From positions 310,001-374,000 of the forward strand of contig WYDT01000004.1 of assembly GCA_013122435.1 (NCBI GenBank): 64,000 bases of DNA. Direction: 5' to 3'. The DNA is from Chloroflexi bacterium AL-N1 (GTDB lineage: Bacteria; Chloroflexota; Chloroflexia; Chloroflexales; Roseiflexaceae). This document shows positions 25,686 through 34,291 of this stretch, in pieces (within the stretch, counting starts at the first letter, position 1; the number at the start of each line of letters is the position of its first letter). The notes beneath the pieces are model-generated. The model was not told the origin of the DNA. It searched no databases and saw nothing but the letters and a program-made list of their open reading frames with translations. Made by a program: the position numbers and the translations under genes.

Positions 25686-27683
25686 CTATGGCCCCTGCCA
25701 CCGTGTCAGTTGCTCACGACCGAGTAGTCCCAACTGGATCTCACCTGGCGTTCCTGCTAAATCGGGAAAATACTCGAGTCGAGTGCGCTGAAAATACTGT
25801 ACCGTGTAAAGCTGATCGCTATTGGGACGCTGCGTCTCAAACGGCTCAGTGATGGGCTGCCCCATGAGTTCAACACCACCAAGTGCCTGCCAACGTTGCA
25901 GGAATGGTGGACAGATGCTATGGCCTGTTTCAGGGAAGAACTGACATTCAGGGGGAGCATCCTCAACCTTTGGCAGCGTGTTCCAATCAATACCGAAACG
26001 TGACAGAATTGTTTCGCCCAGCAGCCCTAATTGTACGGCGTGCGGCGTTCCGGCATGTTCTGGGAAATATTCAAAGCGGGCACGCTCAAAATACTGAACT
26101 GAACGCGGTATACCAGTTACACTATCCGGCTCAATCACTTCTTCTGTGATAGGATAACCAAAACGATCCAGACCACCATTAGCACGCCAGAAAGCCTGAA
26201 ATGCTCCACGGATTGAATGGCCGGTCAAAGGAAAGAACTCATCACCGAGCGGCGGTGTGTCATACTCAACATACACAGGAGAGCCTTGCTCATCAAGCTG
26301 GAGATTCAACACACCATTCTCCGGGTAAATAACATAGCGTGCTCGCCCATTCCAGTGGCGTACCAACGCCTCACGACAGGCGCATGGTATCTGCACAATC
26401 TGATAGGACGTGTCGGTATTCCACATGACATCAACCCGACGATTGCTGCCAAAGCGATACCAGTGTGTCGCTGGCATATCACCTCGACGCCCATCAGCAA
26501 TTACCTCCTGAAGGGTCAATCCACGCAGTTCAGTCGTCAGCGCGCGATAGGCCAGGAACGAGGGCTTGCGAAGGTTAGGCTGATTCGGGTCAAGGGGGAA
26601 GGTGCGTCGGATTAAGCCAAAGTGCAATTCGTGAAACGTGCGATCATACACTGGCTGATCATAAGGTGCACCCGGTATCGTATCATCTCGGAAGCCATAC
26701 CAGAAGACCTTCTCAATACTCGGATGTGCCAAAGCCATAATGTAGAGGCGTGCCAGGAACTGGGCCTGTTGGTCCTCACCAACACCTAAGCCAACCGAGT
26801 TTGAGGCCCAGCCCATCTCAGTGAGCCAGACTGGTTTGGACCCATAGCGCGCTATCAGTTCATCAAGACGATTCATCTCATCAGCAAACGTCTGTTGATT
26901 ATCACGCCGCCACGGTGCACCTTCCGGCGCATCGGGGCGATAGGGATGTATGGCAACAATATCAAAAAAATCCCAACCACCGAGTTGCCCTACACGGTCG
27001 AGGTAGTCAAAGTAATCGTATGTGGTCGGCGAAGGTGGATAACTCCATACACTTACCAATCCACCCAAGACGATTGTTGCTTCAGGATCGGCAGCCTTGG
27101 CGGCATCACGGGCAGTTCCTAAAACGCGGACATAGTCTTCGATGGTGTAGAGACCGCTCTCGTAGCCAGAAGTCGTAAGATTTGGCTCATTCCAAATTTC
27201 CCAGTGCTTGATCGCTCCACTGCGTCCATATCGTGCCACAGTTTGATAGACATAGTTGCCCCAATCATTGATCCAGGCGTCAAGCGGTGGATTCTGGCCT
27301 TTGAACCAGGCTGGATTATAGTCTAGCAAGCCAAGCACGTTAATGCCGTTTGCAGCAAGGGTGTTGATGCTCGTATCATAGTCATACATGCCACTTTCAT
27401 CACCATTCCAGCGAAACGGGCCACCTGGCTCAAACTGAACCTGATCCCAGAATATTTCTTCACGAGTCCATTGTACACCTGCTTCGCGCAGCAACTGAAC
27501 ATAGGTCCCAATTTCATCGGTACGTACACGATTCGCTGTTGCAGTAGCCATCCCAAAAGGGCTGCTTTTATCACGCCAGGGAGATGGATTGGCATCGGCA
27601 GGTTGAGCAGGAAGGATCAAAAACGAAAGAGCTACACAAAGGGATACACCTAAAACAATGCGACGCGTAGAACGTCCAAGCAT
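25686..27683 (-). CDS. Secreted clan GH-A glycoside hydrolase with two C-terminal surface repeats
   Basis: The 665-residue protein has a signal peptide (VLGVSLCVALSFLILPAQPADA). The (beta/alpha)8 domain (~40-400) resembles GH39/GH5-type enzymes, with acid/base Glu166 in HWEIWNEPN and nucleophile Glu289 in VWLTEMGWASNS. After a beta-rich linker come two copies of an ~85-residue module (~483-560 and ~575-655): FFPLTGHSIRGAFQAFWRAN, GGLDRFGYPITE, VQYFERARFEYFPEHAGTP and LGLLG, then a second diverged copy starting FFPETGHSICPPF. The same module occurs twice in the sortase at 34292-35353. It probably acts on an extracellular polysaccharide and is held or presented by the modules (inference). A terminator follows. 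Confidence 0.85.
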   Translation of the reverse strand: MLGRSTRRIVLGVSLCVALSFLILPAQPADANPSPWRDKSSPFGMATATANRVRTDEIGTYVQLLREAGVQWTREEIFWDQVQFEPGGPFRWNGDESGMYDYDTSINTLAANGINVLGLLDYNPAWFKGQNPPLDAWINDWGNYVYQTVARYGRSGAIKHWEIWNEPNLTTSGYESGLYTIEDYVRVLGTARDAAKAADPEATIVLGGLVSVWSYPPSPTTYDYFDYLDRVGQLGGWDFFDIVAIHPYRPDAPEGAPWRRDNQQTFADEMNRLDELIARYGSKPVWLTEMGWASNSVGLGVGEDQQAQFLARLYIMALAHPSIEKVFWYGFRDDTIPGAPYDQPVYDRTFHELHFGLIRRTFPLDPNQPNLRKPSFLAYRALTTELRGLTLQEVIADGRRGDMPATHWYRFGSNRRVDVMWNTDTSYQIVQIPCACREALVRHWNGRARYVIYPENGVLNLQLDEQGSPVYVEYDTPPLGDEFFPLTGHSIRGAFQAFWRANGGLDRFGYPITEEVIEPDSVTGIPRSVQYFERARFEYFPEHAGTPHAVQLGLLGETILSRFGIDWNTLPKVEDAPPECQFFPETGHSICPPFLQRWQALGGVELMGQPITEPFETQRPNSDQLYTVQYFQRTRLEYFPDLAGTPGEIQLGLLGREQLTRWQGP

Positions 27684-27886
27684 ACAAACCTCCTCTCATA
27701 GCCACCGCCACATCGCTTATCAGACCCCATTGGTGCGACACAGGTGTTAGTGGTCTATGACGCGCCTATCTTACCATAACGATTCAAGTCGTCAGAAGAA
27801 TTGAGATAAGATTTTTGTAAGCTTTTAGCGCATTATGACACCTGACAGTTTGTTATCACTTGAAGATGCCCCTGTCAACTTCTAAA

Positions 27887-28564
27887 CTATGCTTCATTAT
27901 CAGTTATGATTTCTGACTCAAGTTGGATGAGATAGTTTTCCATAAAAGCCACAAGTGGTTCAGCAATCCTCTTTGCAGTAACAGTGTGTAAATTATCAAA
28001 ACAACGGATCTGGAAATTAATCTGGTCTACAATATAAGAACCAATCCCCATACCATCCTCAAAACGGGAAGTAAAATCAGCACTGCTCATACGCCAGGTT
28101 TCACTTTTGATATCGACAGGGTCATACTCAGGCAAAGCATACTTAGACATCCACGCACACATAATACCTATGGCCCCAAACAGGTCAGGCATGTCGGCAT
28201 CACGTAGCAGAATACCCAATACTCCACCACCACTAAGTGAGCTATGCCAGCGAATAGCTTCAGCAATCATAGTAATATCCGAATTAGCGAACAAGCGATG
28301 TTCAGTCAAAAACTGCGTGGCACGTTCTGCTCCCACACGCGCATGGTCACGACGATGTTCAACATATGCCAAACCAATATCGTGCAACAGAGCTGTAGCT
28401 TCTAAAACCTCCAAATCAGAAAACCTTTCCTTATGGGCAATTAGAAGAGCCCAACGCCGCACTCGATCCACATGTTTGAAATCATGGGCTAACTTCAGAT
28501 GAGGGTGCTGGAAATTCTCTATTACTGTACGAATGTGTTGTTCAATCTGTTGTATACGTGACAT
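27887..28564 (-). CDS. HD-domain metal-dependent phosphohydrolase
   Basis: The 225-residue cytosolic protein has the HD superfamily pattern: H in LAHDFKHVDRV, the HD pair in ATALLHDIGLAYVEH, and downstream EAIRWHSS and LLRDADMPDLFG for the remaining metal ligands. These enzymes hydrolyse nucleotides or phosphoesters. It resembles YedJ/YpgQ-type HD hydrolases, but the exact substrate cannot be read. ATG 28564 has GGGAG in place. It is the last in a run of minus-strand genes but is separated from ndk by a terminator, so it probably has its own promoter. Confidence 0.85.
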   Translation of the reverse strand: MSRIQQIEQHIRTVIENFQHPHLKLAHDFKHVDRVRRWALLIAHKERFSDLEVLEATALLHDIGLAYVEHRRDHARVGAERATQFLTEHRLFANSDITMIAEAIRWHSSLSGGGVLGILLRDADMPDLFGAIGIMCAWMSKYALPEYDPVDIKSETWRMSSADFTSRFEDGMGIGSYIVDQINFQIRCFDNLHTVTAKRIAEPLVAFMENYLIQLESEIITDNEA

Positions 28565-28620
28565 ACGTTCTCCCAGGTGTCATTGAACTATACGCACTGT
28601 TTGGTAGGTATATCTGAAAT

Positions 28621-28651
28621 ATAAAAAGAACCAGTGCTTTTGCACTAGTTC
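28621..28651 (-). terminator. Intrinsic terminator after ndk
   Basis: On the minus strand GAACTAGTGC pairs with GCACTGGTTC (one wobble) over an AAAA loop and is followed by TTTTTAT. It lies 33 bases past the ndk stop. Confidence 0.85.
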
Positions 28652-28683
28652 CTCTACTAAATGTCTTCAAAGTCGCCTAGATG

Positions 28684-29133
28684 TTATTCATAAATCCACG
28701 AGTCTAGACTCCGTTCTCCTAAGACAAGTTCTTTATCAGAAAAGAAAAGAGAGACTTCTTGTTTTCCATTTTCAGGAGAGTCAGAAGCGTGAATAAGATT
28801 ACGTCCTATTTCAAGAGCAAAATCACCGCGAATAGTGCCAGGAACCGCTTGTGTTGGATTAGTTGCCCCAACCATTGTACGCACTGTTGACACAACATCT
28901 TTACCACTCACCACCATCGTAATAACAGGCCCCGATGTAATATACTCTACCAAAGAGGCAAAAAACGGTTTTCCTTCATGCACACCATAATGGCGTCGTG
29001 CAAGTGACTCATCAATACGCATCAACTTCATGCCAGCAATTTTCAGACCACGCTGCTCTAGACGAGAGATGATAGGCCCTACAAGGCCACGCTGTACAGC
29101 ATCAGGCTTTAAGATAATGAGTGATTGCTCCAT
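28684..29133 (-). CDS. ndk: Nucleoside diphosphate kinase
   Basis: This 149-residue enzyme transfers the gamma phosphate between nucleoside triphosphates and diphosphates through a phospho-His. The conserved blocks are all present: SLIILKPDAVQRGLVG, HYGVHEGKPFFASLVEYITSGP, VGATNP, PGTIRGDFALEIGRNLIHASDS with active-site His115, and LFFSDKEL. Length and order are normal. It sits downstream of the roadblock protein on the same strand with a 53-base gap and ahead of a strong terminator, so it is probably the last gene of the TPR-roadblock-ndk transcript. Confidence 0.97.
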   Translation of the reverse strand: MEQSLIILKPDAVQRGLVGPIISRLEQRGLKIAGMKLMRIDESLARRHYGVHEGKPFFASLVEYITSGPVITMVVSGKDVVSTVRTMVGATNPTQAVPGTIRGDFALEIGRNLIHASDSPENGKQEVSLFFSDKELVLGERSLDSWIYE

Positions 29134-29186
29134 GATACGATATTTCTCCCCAAACCGAATAATTACAGTATCTAATAGAATCCAAA

Positions 29187-29537
29187 CTAAATCGGGACAG
29201 CTTCATTTATACGTTTAGCGGCTCGGCGCATCTCCATCTTTACCAGCCCAAGATTAACCATGCGCTGTGTAATAACCACAAGAAGAATATTATATTTCGA
29301 CTCCAGCATTAAAATGGAGCCTTGTTCGGCATCAATAATAGTATCGATAAGGGTACCAACTCCAATGCGCTTTGTCGCTTTATCAATCTCACCAAAGACA
29401 GCAGCAGACATTGCCCCTAAAATCTCGGCATCTTCTTCATCTAAAAGGGTACTGGCAACTACCAGACCGTCTTTGCCAACGAGCAGGCCTCCGATAACGC
29501 CTTCCACTCGGATCAAGTCTTCGACGATCCGTCGCAT
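29187..29537 (-). CDS. Roadblock/LC7-domain protein (MglB-like)
   Basis: The 116-residue protein is a single roadblock/LC7 domain: VEDLIRVEGVIGGLLVGKDGLVVAS at the start, the central helix DAEILGAMSAAVFGEIDKAT, and the second beta pair GSILMLESKYNILLVVITQR with LGLVKMEMRRAAKRI at the end. Bacterial roadblock proteins act as homodimeric GTPase-activating or scaffold partners of MglA-type small GTPases. No MglA is visible in this window. The gene lies 75 bases downstream of the giant TPR protein in the same orientation, and this pairing suggests they work together (inference). Confidence 0.9.
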   Translation of the reverse strand: MRRIVEDLIRVEGVIGGLLVGKDGLVVASTLLDEEDAEILGAMSAAVFGEIDKATKRIGVGTLIDTIIDAEQGSILMLESKYNILLVVITQRMVNLGLVKMEMRRAAKRINEAVPI

Positions 29538-29612
29538 TGTTTTAACCTTTCCTTCCGAGGGTCGATTGGTTTACGATCATTTTACTGATAATATAGTACC
29601 ACATTAGACATC

Positions 29613-32600
29613 TCAATGTGCATTACCTGAAAATGTCCAACTATATTCTTCCATAGCCTCTTGAAATCGACCTTGCTTCGAGTATGCATCACCTAAAGTA
29701 CGATGTAACCTTTGGAGGATTCGCCGATCAGTTTGATCAGTATCAACTATCAAATCTTGCAGATCATCTACTACATCATCTAAAAACTCATTATTTTTGA
29801 TGAGATGTTTATACTGCTGCACAGCCATTTCTGTACTACCAGTCTGTCCACTAATGCGCGCTAACGATAAACGTAATACATGATTATGTGGCTCTGCTTC
29901 TAGACGATCTACATACATATTAAGTTCTGGAAAGACTGATGCTTCAGCGTGATCAGGATCTTGGCGTGTCTTGGAGGAATTTGCCTGAACATCTTGAGAA
30001 GAAGGTTGTTGATATGTTAGATCAGCTTGAAGTGGTAAGTTGGTTTCTGATTGGCGCGATCCACTATCCTTTTGTTCGTCCAGAGTAGCAAAGGCACCTA
30101 TATCGGTGTCTGTGCCAGTTGTATCAGGCTGATTTGAGTTGTCACTTACGTTATCAGAAAGATTCAGCTCAGTGAAAGAAAATGGATGGACATCATCCTC
30201 AATATTCGGCGTATCCACACTATCTAATGGATCGATGTCTTGTAATGATTGTGGCATGGGTTGCTCGTATCCCAAAGTAGTACCACTATCACTAGAAGAT
30301 GAGTCTATTCCTAAAGATGCTATTTCGTCATCGGAGAGACCGAGTTCTGACAACGAAAATGGTGTCATATCAGGCCCTTCAACAGGGAGGGTGTATTGTG
30401 ATTGAGGACTCCGTATCTCCTCAAGATCATCAACATACTCGGCATTCATATCGATGATTTCATCACCATCTCGGATCTGGATATTTGCTTCATGCAAAAC
30501 GCGACCCACCTCTTCGATACGATCCGCCTCAGCTTCAGGATCTTCGAAATGTGCAATAATATCAGCGATATCAATAAAACCTTGCCTATGACCTAGATTG
30601 ACTAACTGGTCGATTACAGGATCTGTATCCAAGGCAGGTTCTTCGATGAAATTAGAATTGTCCTGTGATAAATCAATCGAAGAAATTGGCAACACAGATT
30701 TAAGTTCATCAGGAGGTTGACCACCGATATCAAGACCTGCCAGTTCGTCTTCTGTAATACCTAACCCTGTCTCTGCTATATCATCGACTTCGGAAGAGCC
30801 TAAACCAAGCGCTGCAATCTCATCGTCAGAAAGTCCTAAATCTGACAATGAAAATGGTTTAAGATCAGACATCATCAAAGAATCATCATCAGTAGATTTA
30901 GCCTCAGAATTCGGAGTTTCAACTTCTACATCAACTTCTTCGTGACCAGACAGATTGATATTATCTTGGGTTACATCTATCTCATTGTCTGACATACTCG
31001 CTACTAATTCTGTTATTGATGGCAAAACGGCTTCTTCTAATTGATCTGATGGAATGTTGACATCATTTTGTTCATCAGATGTCACATTATCAGTCTGTGG
31101 TTCTTCACCTAAACCAAGCGCTGCAATCTCATCATCAGAAAGTCCTAAATCTGACAATGAAAATGGCTGTACATCACCAGATGATATAGCCGCTTCTAAA
31201 CTTTCAAACTCTGGTGATGTTTGTCGAGATTCAGCACTGTCTGTATCTGCTTCGTCCATTAAAGAAGGTGGAGTATCATCACTATCGTCACGAAGAGAAA
31301 TATTGTCAACTGAAAACAGAGAGACATCATCATCAGATCCCTGACTTATGTTCGTATCCTCAGATACGTTCGTCTCAGGTTCTTCCATTGATGTAGATGG
31401 ATCAGACTCTTTACGCTGTTTTAGTTTAGCAAATATTGACAAGCCTTCCTCAACATCTGTATCTTCATTTGATGAGAGAAAGTTTCTTTCTGATCGTTGT
31501 GTGGGTTCTTGCCAACTATAACCCTGTGTTTGGTGTGAGGAATCTTTCTCCGATTGCTCTGTGTTGTCTGACTGTCTAGCATTTTGGTTCTCAAGCTCAG
31601 CACTTGCAACCGCATCTTCTAATGAAAAGGGTTGTAGAGAAGAAGAGAAATCACCAAAAGAAGCAGAATCGCTATCTACAGAGTTCATATCAATTTCATC
31701 TAACGAAAAAGGTCGCAACTCAGAAGGCAGATCATTTGGCTCATCGGCAGAGTCACCTGCAGATGTTGATTGTGTTATATCGCTTAATCTCTGATCATCT
31801 TGTAAATCATCAAGACTATCGATCTCCGCCTGATTGAGCCCTAACTCCTCTAACGAGAACGGCGTAATATCGACATCCGCGTCTTCAGCACTCAGTCCTT
31901 CTGATCCACTGATGGTGCTCTCCGCAGCGGGCGGTGCCTCGTCTGCTTTAGCATCCATCCCCAGACTGTCAAGACTATCGATCTCCGCCTGACTGAGCCC
32001 TAACTCCTCTAACGAGAACGGCGTAATATCGACATCCGCGTCTTCAGCACTCAGTCCTTCTGATCCACTGATGGTGCTCTCTGCAGCGGGCGGTGCCTCG
32101 TCTGCTTTGGCATCCATCTCCAGACTGTCAAGGCTGTCGATCTCTGCCTGACTGAGTCCTAACTCCTCTAACGAGAACGGCGTAATATCGACATCCGCGT
32201 CTTCAGCACTCAGTCCTTCTGATCCACTGATGGTGCTCTCTGCAGCGGGCGGTGCCTCGTCTGCTTTGGCATCCATCCCCAGACTGTCAAGGCTGTCGAT
32301 CTCCGCCTGACTTAAGCCTAGTTCGTCTAACGAGAACGGGATCACATCAATATCAGTATCATCTGCACTATCAGGAAAAGTTGACATTACCAATTTATTA
32401 TCAGGCGACGACATATCAGGATTTTCTGTAGGAGCACCATTCAAAACATCAAGCGTTAGAAGCTCATTTAGAAAATCATCATTATTGCTATCTGATGGAG
32501 CAAAACTTGCCGAAGAAGTATTTTCTTGTTCTGTAGTTAATGTATCTGACTCAGAGGCACCAGCTAAAATATCGGTAATTGCAGTCACAGCCATTGGGCG

Positions 32601-33419
32601 CGTTGCAGGGGCGTGCTCTTGCATTTCGAGAGCCCGCTGTGCTTCCCACGCAGTTTCATCCCACTCTTCAACTAATGGCTCTTGCTGATCATCCATCGGC
32701 AGGGTTTCAAATAATGCCCGTGCCACTACATGGTGAGGATCTAGTTGACTTGCAGTATCCCAAAATTGCTGACCTTCAGGTTCACCAGAGGACATCTTCA
32801 AATATCCGAGGATTAAATTGGCCTTCAATGCATGGGGGTACTGATTGAGAATATCTTCAGATTCAGCAATTGCATCATCTTCTTGTCCATCTCGCCACAA
32901 AGCTTCAACAAGAGCAACTTTCGCATCCAATCGATCAGGCTGATCTGTGATAACCTGGCGGAATTCTTCAATAGCTTGTGGAAGCATATGCCCTTTTGCA
33001 TACAGGCGGGCTAAACCAGAACGGCTTAACCTCAACTGTGCCTGCTCACTACCCCAAGCATCGGTGTAAAGACGCAGGAGTTGACTGCGAAGTTCAGGTA
33101 AGTCCGGTTTAATTTCCCAGGCTTGTTCAAATTCCGAAACTGCTCGGTCTAACATACCTTGACGCTCAAACGTTATCCCTAAACCGACATGAGCCGGAAT
33201 ATTTTCAGGATCAGAACTCAACACTCGTTCAAATGCTTCCTGAGCCTCCCCAAGTTGACGATTCGCTAAATACGCCTCGCCAAGGATACAGTATGCGTCC
33301 AGATTATTGGGGTGATACTCAAGGATATGCCGAGTCAAACCGATGGCTCGTTCCGGATCATTACTCTCTATCCAGTCCCGAGCTTGTTCGAAGGCTTGTT
33401 GTAGGCTTAGTGTAGCCAT
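29613..33419 (-). CDS. Giant acidic TPR scaffold protein with repeated PFSL motifs
   Basis: The 1268-residue protein begins with about six TPR units (1-240; AYCILGEAYLANRQLGEAQE, IPAHVGLGITFERQGMLDRA) and ends with another TPR pair (~1185-1260; LHRTLGDAYSKQGRFQEAMEEY). Between them is a very acidic, probably disordered region with ten copies of a short motif of the form PFSL-x-x-LGLS-x-x-E-I. Three consecutive ones sit in a 53-residue tandem repeat (~374-533). Around 933-995 is a compact segment (LVNLGHRQGFIDIADIIAHF, then VGRVLHEANIQI) that resembles sigma-70 region 1.1. No signal peptide or membrane helix is visible. Start ATG 33419 has GGAGG. It heads the roadblock-ndk gene run. A scaffold or regulator role is inferred from architecture only. 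Confidence 0.85.
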   Translation of the reverse strand: MATLSLQQAFEQARDWIESNDPERAIGLTRHILEYHPNNLDAYCILGEAYLANRQLGEAQEAFERVLSSDPENIPAHVGLGITFERQGMLDRAVSEFEQAWEIKPDLPELRSQLLRLYTDAWGSEQAQLRLSRSGLARLYAKGHMLPQAIEEFRQVITDQPDRLDAKVALVEALWRDGQEDDAIAESEDILNQYPHALKANLILGYLKMSSGEPEGQQFWDTASQLDPHHVVARALFETLPMDDQQEPLVEEWDETAWEAQRALEMQEHAPATRPMAVTAITDILAGASESDTLTTEQENTSSASFAPSDSNNDDFLNELLTLDVLNGAPTENPDMSSPDNKLVMSTFPDSADDTDIDVIPFSLDELGLSQAEIDSLDSLGMDAKADEAPPAAESTISGSEGLSAEDADVDITPFSLEELGLSQAEIDSLDSLEMDAKADEAPPAAESTISGSEGLSAEDADVDITPFSLEELGLSQAEIDSLDSLGMDAKADEAPPAAESTISGSEGLSAEDADVDITPFSLEELGLNQAEIDSLDDLQDDQRLSDITQSTSAGDSADEPNDLPSELRPFSLDEIDMNSVDSDSASFGDFSSSLQPFSLEDAVASAELENQNARQSDNTEQSEKDSSHQTQGYSWQEPTQRSERNFLSSNEDTDVEEGLSIFAKLKQRKESDPSTSMEEPETNVSEDTNISQGSDDDVSLFSVDNISLRDDSDDTPPSLMDEADTDSAESRQTSPEFESLEAAISSGDVQPFSLSDLGLSDDEIAALGLGEEPQTDNVTSDEQNDVNIPSDQLEEAVLPSITELVASMSDNEIDVTQDNINLSGHEEVDVEVETPNSEAKSTDDDSLMMSDLKPFSLSDLGLSDDEIAALGLGSSEVDDIAETGLGITEDELAGLDIGGQPPDELKSVLPISSIDLSQDNSNFIEEPALDTDPVIDQLVNLGHRQGFIDIADIIAHFEDPEAEADRIEEVGRVLHEANIQIRDGDEIIDMNAEYVDDLEEIRSPQSQYTLPVEGPDMTPFSLSELGLSDDEIASLGIDSSSSDSGTTLGYEQPMPQSLQDIDPLDSVDTPNIEDDVHPFSFTELNLSDNVSDNSNQPDTTGTDTDIGAFATLDEQKDSGSRQSETNLPLQADLTYQQPSSQDVQANSSKTRQDPDHAEASVFPELNMYVDRLEAEPHNHVLRLSLARISGQTGSTEMAVQQYKHLIKNNEFLDDVVDDLQDLIVDTDQTDRRILQRLHRTLGDAYSKQGRFQEAMEEYSWTFSGNAH
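31821..32297 (-). repeat. Three 159-bp tandem repeats inside the TPR gene
   Basis: Nearly identical units begin at 31821, 31980 and 32139, with a partial fourth from 32298. The spacing is exactly 159 bases, equal to 53 codons, so the reading frame is kept. Differences are mostly single synonymous or conservative changes, which points to recent expansion by recombination or slippage. Confidence 0.9.
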
Positions 33420-33816
33420 CTCAGTCCTCCCGCTACATGCTTCACAGGGATAAGTTCGTGTTGTAATACTTTACGACTGTGAACCTGCATTATTTTTGCG
33501 AAGGCTATTTTATGCCTCATAACCTGTAAATCTACCATGCTATTATAGCGCAGGTGTCAAACCATCGCAAGAAGGTTTGAGAATAGTGTAGAATATCGTA
33601 ATATACTTTTTCATCTAGCTCAAATGCTACCAATCTAAACAGTAATTTTTTGATTATTTCAACGAATAACGCTGATTATGTTTTACAAGAATACCAGATG
33701 GAATCAATCTGAACATTGCCATCTGTCGACAAAATGGTGAAAATGATGTAATAAATTATTGACAGATTAGTGGCATAATAGAAAATGTCTTTCTCTCAAA
33801 TCAACATTTGTAAGTT
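33420..33816. other. AT-rich upstream region of the TPR gene
   Basis: About 397 bases between the TPR gene and the DUF507 gene, both on the minus strand. It should hold the TPR promoter. No gene, clear promoter boxes or hairpin were recognised. Confidence 0.4.
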
Positions 33817-34098
33817 TTATAAAACGACCTTACGTTCTGCTATAAGTTTATTCTTAATCTTTTTGAATAATTCATCATAATTCATACGTTCCATGGTAAT
33901 CTCATATTTGTATGATTGAAGCATTTTATGGACTTCAGCATTTAAGCGTTCTTCAACCATCAACTCATCACTGATAATATTTTCGGCAGCCATGCGTATT
34001 TGGGCATCATTCCCCTGAAACATAACTCCCTCAATCTCCGCAAAACAATCGACAAGTCGTGCTGACAGGTCTTCGACCTTTGCTTTTGAAAGACGCAT
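33817..34098 (-). CDS. DUF507 family protein
   Basis: The 93-residue, highly charged helical protein matches the DUF507 pattern: MRLSKAKVEDLSARLVDCF at the start, a central ISDELMVEERLNAEVHKMLQ helix and the ending NYDELFKKIKNKLIAERKVVL. The function of the family is unknown; it is found in several deep-branching bacterial phyla. ATG 34098 has GAGGG seven bases upstream. It appears to be a single-gene unit divergent from the sortase. Confidence 0.85.
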   Translation of the reverse strand: MRLSKAKVEDLSARLVDCFAEIEGVMFQGNDAQIRMAAENIISDELMVEERLNAEVHKMLQSYKYEITMERMNYDELFKKIKNKLIAERKVVL

Positions 34099-34291
34099 AA
34101 TACCCTCACTATGTATTAAGCTAAATATGTACGTTCACCTTTCAACCAACATTTGTTATGATTGTATGTTAAGCCATAGTCGTACGTCAAATATCAAATC
34201 AAGATAGGTGGATACAATTTGTCAGTCTCATGCTACAATATGGCCGATTTTAACTGTATTATGCACCTGTTGTAATCTATGCGGAGCACCC

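Noticed and set aside
31821..32297. Regular repeats considered as a CRISPR array
   Set aside because: The 159-base units are contiguous, in frame and coding; there are no unique spacers.
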